Shown: one piece after another, positions 59,445-61,087 of the stretch | How the letters are laid out: each line of letters starts with the position of its first letter | Position numbering within the stretch: position 1 is the stretch's first letter | Source: Saprospiraceae bacterium UBA6168 | GTDB taxonomy: Bacteria > Bacteroidota > Bacteroidia > Chitinophagales > Saprospiraceae | Length of the DNA stretch: 61,087 nt | Assembly: GCA_002435785.1 (NCBI GenBank) | Contig: DIUC01000053.1 | Location: 15,399-76,485, forward strand | Direction of reading: 5' to 3' | Program-made: the position numbers and the translations under genes | Notes under the pieces: model-generated | The model's database searches: none | Told to the model about the DNA's origin: nothing | What the model saw: the letters and a program-made list of their open reading frames with translations, nothing else

Positions 59445-61064
59445 ATGCAAAAAAAAGACAACTACCGCATCCGAGAAGAAATCTTCCGCCACCTTGATGG
59501 CATCGTGACCGCCCCGACGGCGTTTGCACTGCACGAAAAGGGAGTGCTGGCCCATTTGCTCCAAGAACAGGAAGCCGACCTGTCGGAACTGGCCAGCCGG
59601 TTCCAAGCCAATGAGGGTTACCTCAACGTGGCGTTGCGGGTACTCTGCTCACAGGGCTGGCTCCGGCAATATTTGGACAACGAGGCAGACAGTATCCGCT
59701 TCGCAACGACCGATACCAGCGAAACGGCCTTCGGGTTGGTGCCGCTTTACGCCGACGTGGTGCATTTGCTGCGCATTTCGGAGAAATACCACAACCGCCG
59801 CTTTGAGGTGGAACCGTTCTTGGTGCTCAAGACTATTTTTGAAAAATACAGCAGTAACTACGGCCTCACCCTTTCAGAAGATGAAACAATCCTGGCTGTA
59901 CAGCACCAGTTCCTAAAGCATATCGAGGGCATACTGGTGGGGCCGACGGTGGTACATCTCGGCATGGGCGGCATGTTCCACAAGTATTTCATGGAGGCGT
60001 CCTTTCGGCCAGACGAGTACCACAAAGACCCGGAAAGCTTCAAGGAACTGCTCGACATGTTCGTGCACCTCGGTTGGTTTTTGCAAAAAAACGAGACCTA
60101 CCGCTTCACGGAAAAGGGGCTGTTCCTGGCGCAACGGGCGAGTGCCTACGGCGTCACGGTGTCGTACATCCCGACCTTGCGGAAGCTGGATGCGCTGATT
60201 TTTGGCAATCCCAACCTCCTGCGTGACGTGCCGGAAGGCGCACCGGAGCTGCACGTGGACCGGGAGATGAACGTGTGGGGCAGCGGCGGCGCACATGCGG
60301 CCTATTTCAAGAAGGTGGACGAGGTCATCATCGGGCTGTTCAACCGCCCCATAGCGGAGCAACCAAAAGGCATACTCGACATGGGCTGCGGCAACGGGGC
60401 GTTCCTCAAGCACATCTACGAGGTCATCGAGCAGCGGACGCTGCGGGGCGAGATGCTGGCCGAGCACCCCCTCTTCCTCGTCGGGGCCGACTACAACAAA
60501 GCGGCGCTGCGGGTCACCCGCAGCAACCTCATCCAAGCCGACATCTGGGCAAAAATCGTGTGGGGCGACATCGGCAGGCCCGACCTGCTGGCCACCGACC
60601 TTTTGGAGGACTATGGCATCCACCTCTCCGAACTCCTCAACGTGCGCACCTTCCTCGACCACAACCGGATTTGGGAGGCACCGGCACACCCCGTCCAAGG
60701 CAGGGTAAGCACGTCCACCGGCGCATTTGCGCACCGGGGGCAGCGCATCTCCAACAACCTCGTGGAGGACAACCTCGCCGAGCATTTCCGAAAATGGACG
60801 CCTTACGTGGGCAAGTTTGGCCTGCTGGTCATTGAATTGCACACGATAGACCCGGCGCTGGCCGCCCAGCACATCGGCAAGACCGCCGTCACCGCCTACG
60901 ATGCCACGCATGGCTTCAGCGACCAGTATATCGTTGAAATTGAGGTGTTCCACAAAGTGGCAAAAGAGGCCGGGCTGATGGTGGTGCCACAGTATTTCAG
61001 CAAGTTCCCCAACTCGGACTTGGCGACAGTGAGCATCAACCTGCTGACGAAGTCCGATGGGTAG
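59445..61064 (+). CDS. SAM-dependent methyltransferase with two N-terminal winged-helix-like modules
   Basis: 539 residues from the ATG at 59445; the longer frame from 59358 begins with TTG. Residues ~10-95 resemble a winged-helix dimerisation module (APTAFALHEKGVLAHLL ... LNVALRVLCSQGWLRQY), and a second similar unit lies at ~180-260 (FKELLDMFVHLGWFLQKNE). A class I methyltransferase domain follows, with the SAM-binding motif GILDMGCGNGAFLKHIYE near residues 308-325 and LFLVGADYNKAALRVT. The layout resembles small-molecule O/C-methyltransferases and methyltransferase domains of polyketide synthases, but no biosynthetic cluster is visible in the window. The substrate is unknown. Confidence 0.85.
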   Translation: MQKKDNYRIREEIFRHLDGIVTAPTAFALHEKGVLAHLLQEQEADLSELASRFQANEGYLNVALRVLCSQGWLRQYLDNEADSIRFATTDTSETAFGLVPLYADVVHLLRISEKYHNRRFEVEPFLVLKTIFEKYSSNYGLTLSEDETILAVQHQFLKHIEGILVGPTVVHLGMGGMFHKYFMEASFRPDEYHKDPESFKELLDMFVHLGWFLQKNETYRFTEKGLFLAQRASAYGVTVSYIPTLRKLDALIFGNPNLLRDVPEGAPELHVDREMNVWGSGGAHAAYFKKVDEVIIGLFNRPIAEQPKGILDMGCGNGAFLKHIYEVIEQRTLRGEMLAEHPLFLVGADYNKAALRVTRSNLIQADIWAKIVWGDIGRPDLLATDLLEDYGIHLSELLNVRTFLDHNRIWEAPAHPVQGRVSTSTGAFAHRGQRISNNLVEDNLAEHFRKWTPYVGKFGLLVIELHTIDPALAAQHIGKTAVTAYDATHGFSDQYIVEIEVFHKVAKEAGLMVVPQYFSKFPNSDLATVSINLLTKSDG

Positions 61065-61087
61065 ATTTCCGAAATCTGATGTGCGCC

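Noticed and set aside
1..61087. Any tRNA or rRNA gene
   Set aside because: Several short hairpins were checked by eye, but none gave a cloverleaf with a TTCGA-type T-loop and CCA-ready stem.

Overview
The window looks like a chromosomal piece of a Bacteroidota bacterium, most likely of the Saprospiraceae / Haliscomenobacter-Lewinella kind. The evidence is many type IX secretion (T9SS) C-terminal sorting domains, two PorP/SprF proteins, an SprB-like protein with a gliding-type (CHU_C) C-terminus, several Bacteroidota-type promoters (TTG / TAnnTTTG), little sign of Shine-Dalgarno sites, and medium-high GC content. No rRNA, tRNA, CRISPR array, transposase or prophage gene was seen.

Layout. 1-2583: end of a MopE-like T9SS protein facing a DUF3108 / flippase-like pair. 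2866-4403: ruvC, a HIT protein and greA. 4916-15810 (minus strand): a surface-protein block with a 1396-residue dockerin/cohesin-like protein, a short cohesin protein, a 1554-residue protein with three cohesin modules and about twelve SprB repeats, and its PorP/SprF partner. 16293-24669: mostly housekeeping genes (response regulator, glycosylasparaginase, LpxL-type acyltransferase, pgi, YraN, biotin carrier protein, small membrane protein, bactofilin, second PorP/SprF, GbsR-type regulator). 24939-31029: two paralogous T9SS proteins that share an unrecognised module; the second is frameshifted just before its sorting domain. 31126-35908: amidase, PLP sulfur-amino-acid lyase, RluD-type pseudouridine synthase, acyl-CoA reductase. 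35976-42998 (minus): three T9SS proteins (FG-GAP propeller, propeller-like protein, M43-like metalloprotease). 43120-44125: tandem repeat array plus helical/FN3-like protein. 44193-47120: YggS, GH1 beta-glucosidase, small secreted unknown. 47542-56637 (plus): TonB receptor, ASPIC/UnbV lipoprotein, then AhpD-like / MFS / AhpD-like and a DUF3179 protein. 56744-57804: a second repeat array plus helical/FN3-like protein. 57825-61064: Gfo/Idh/MocA oxidoreductase diverging from a large methyltransferase.

Two patterns stand out. First, the only two genes for soluble helical + FN3-like proteins each follow a non-coding tandem repeat array (5 x 21 bp and 4 x 44 bp), and they share a 12-bp leader motif just before the start codon. 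This is the best candidate for an undescribed locus type. Second, many intergenic gaps are filled by self-complementary arrays of short words, repeated in one arm and in reverse complement in the other. The word differs from site to site, but five word families recur at two or three sites. Some arrays run from stop codon to stop codon or up to a start codon, so they probably form long RNA hairpins at gene ends.
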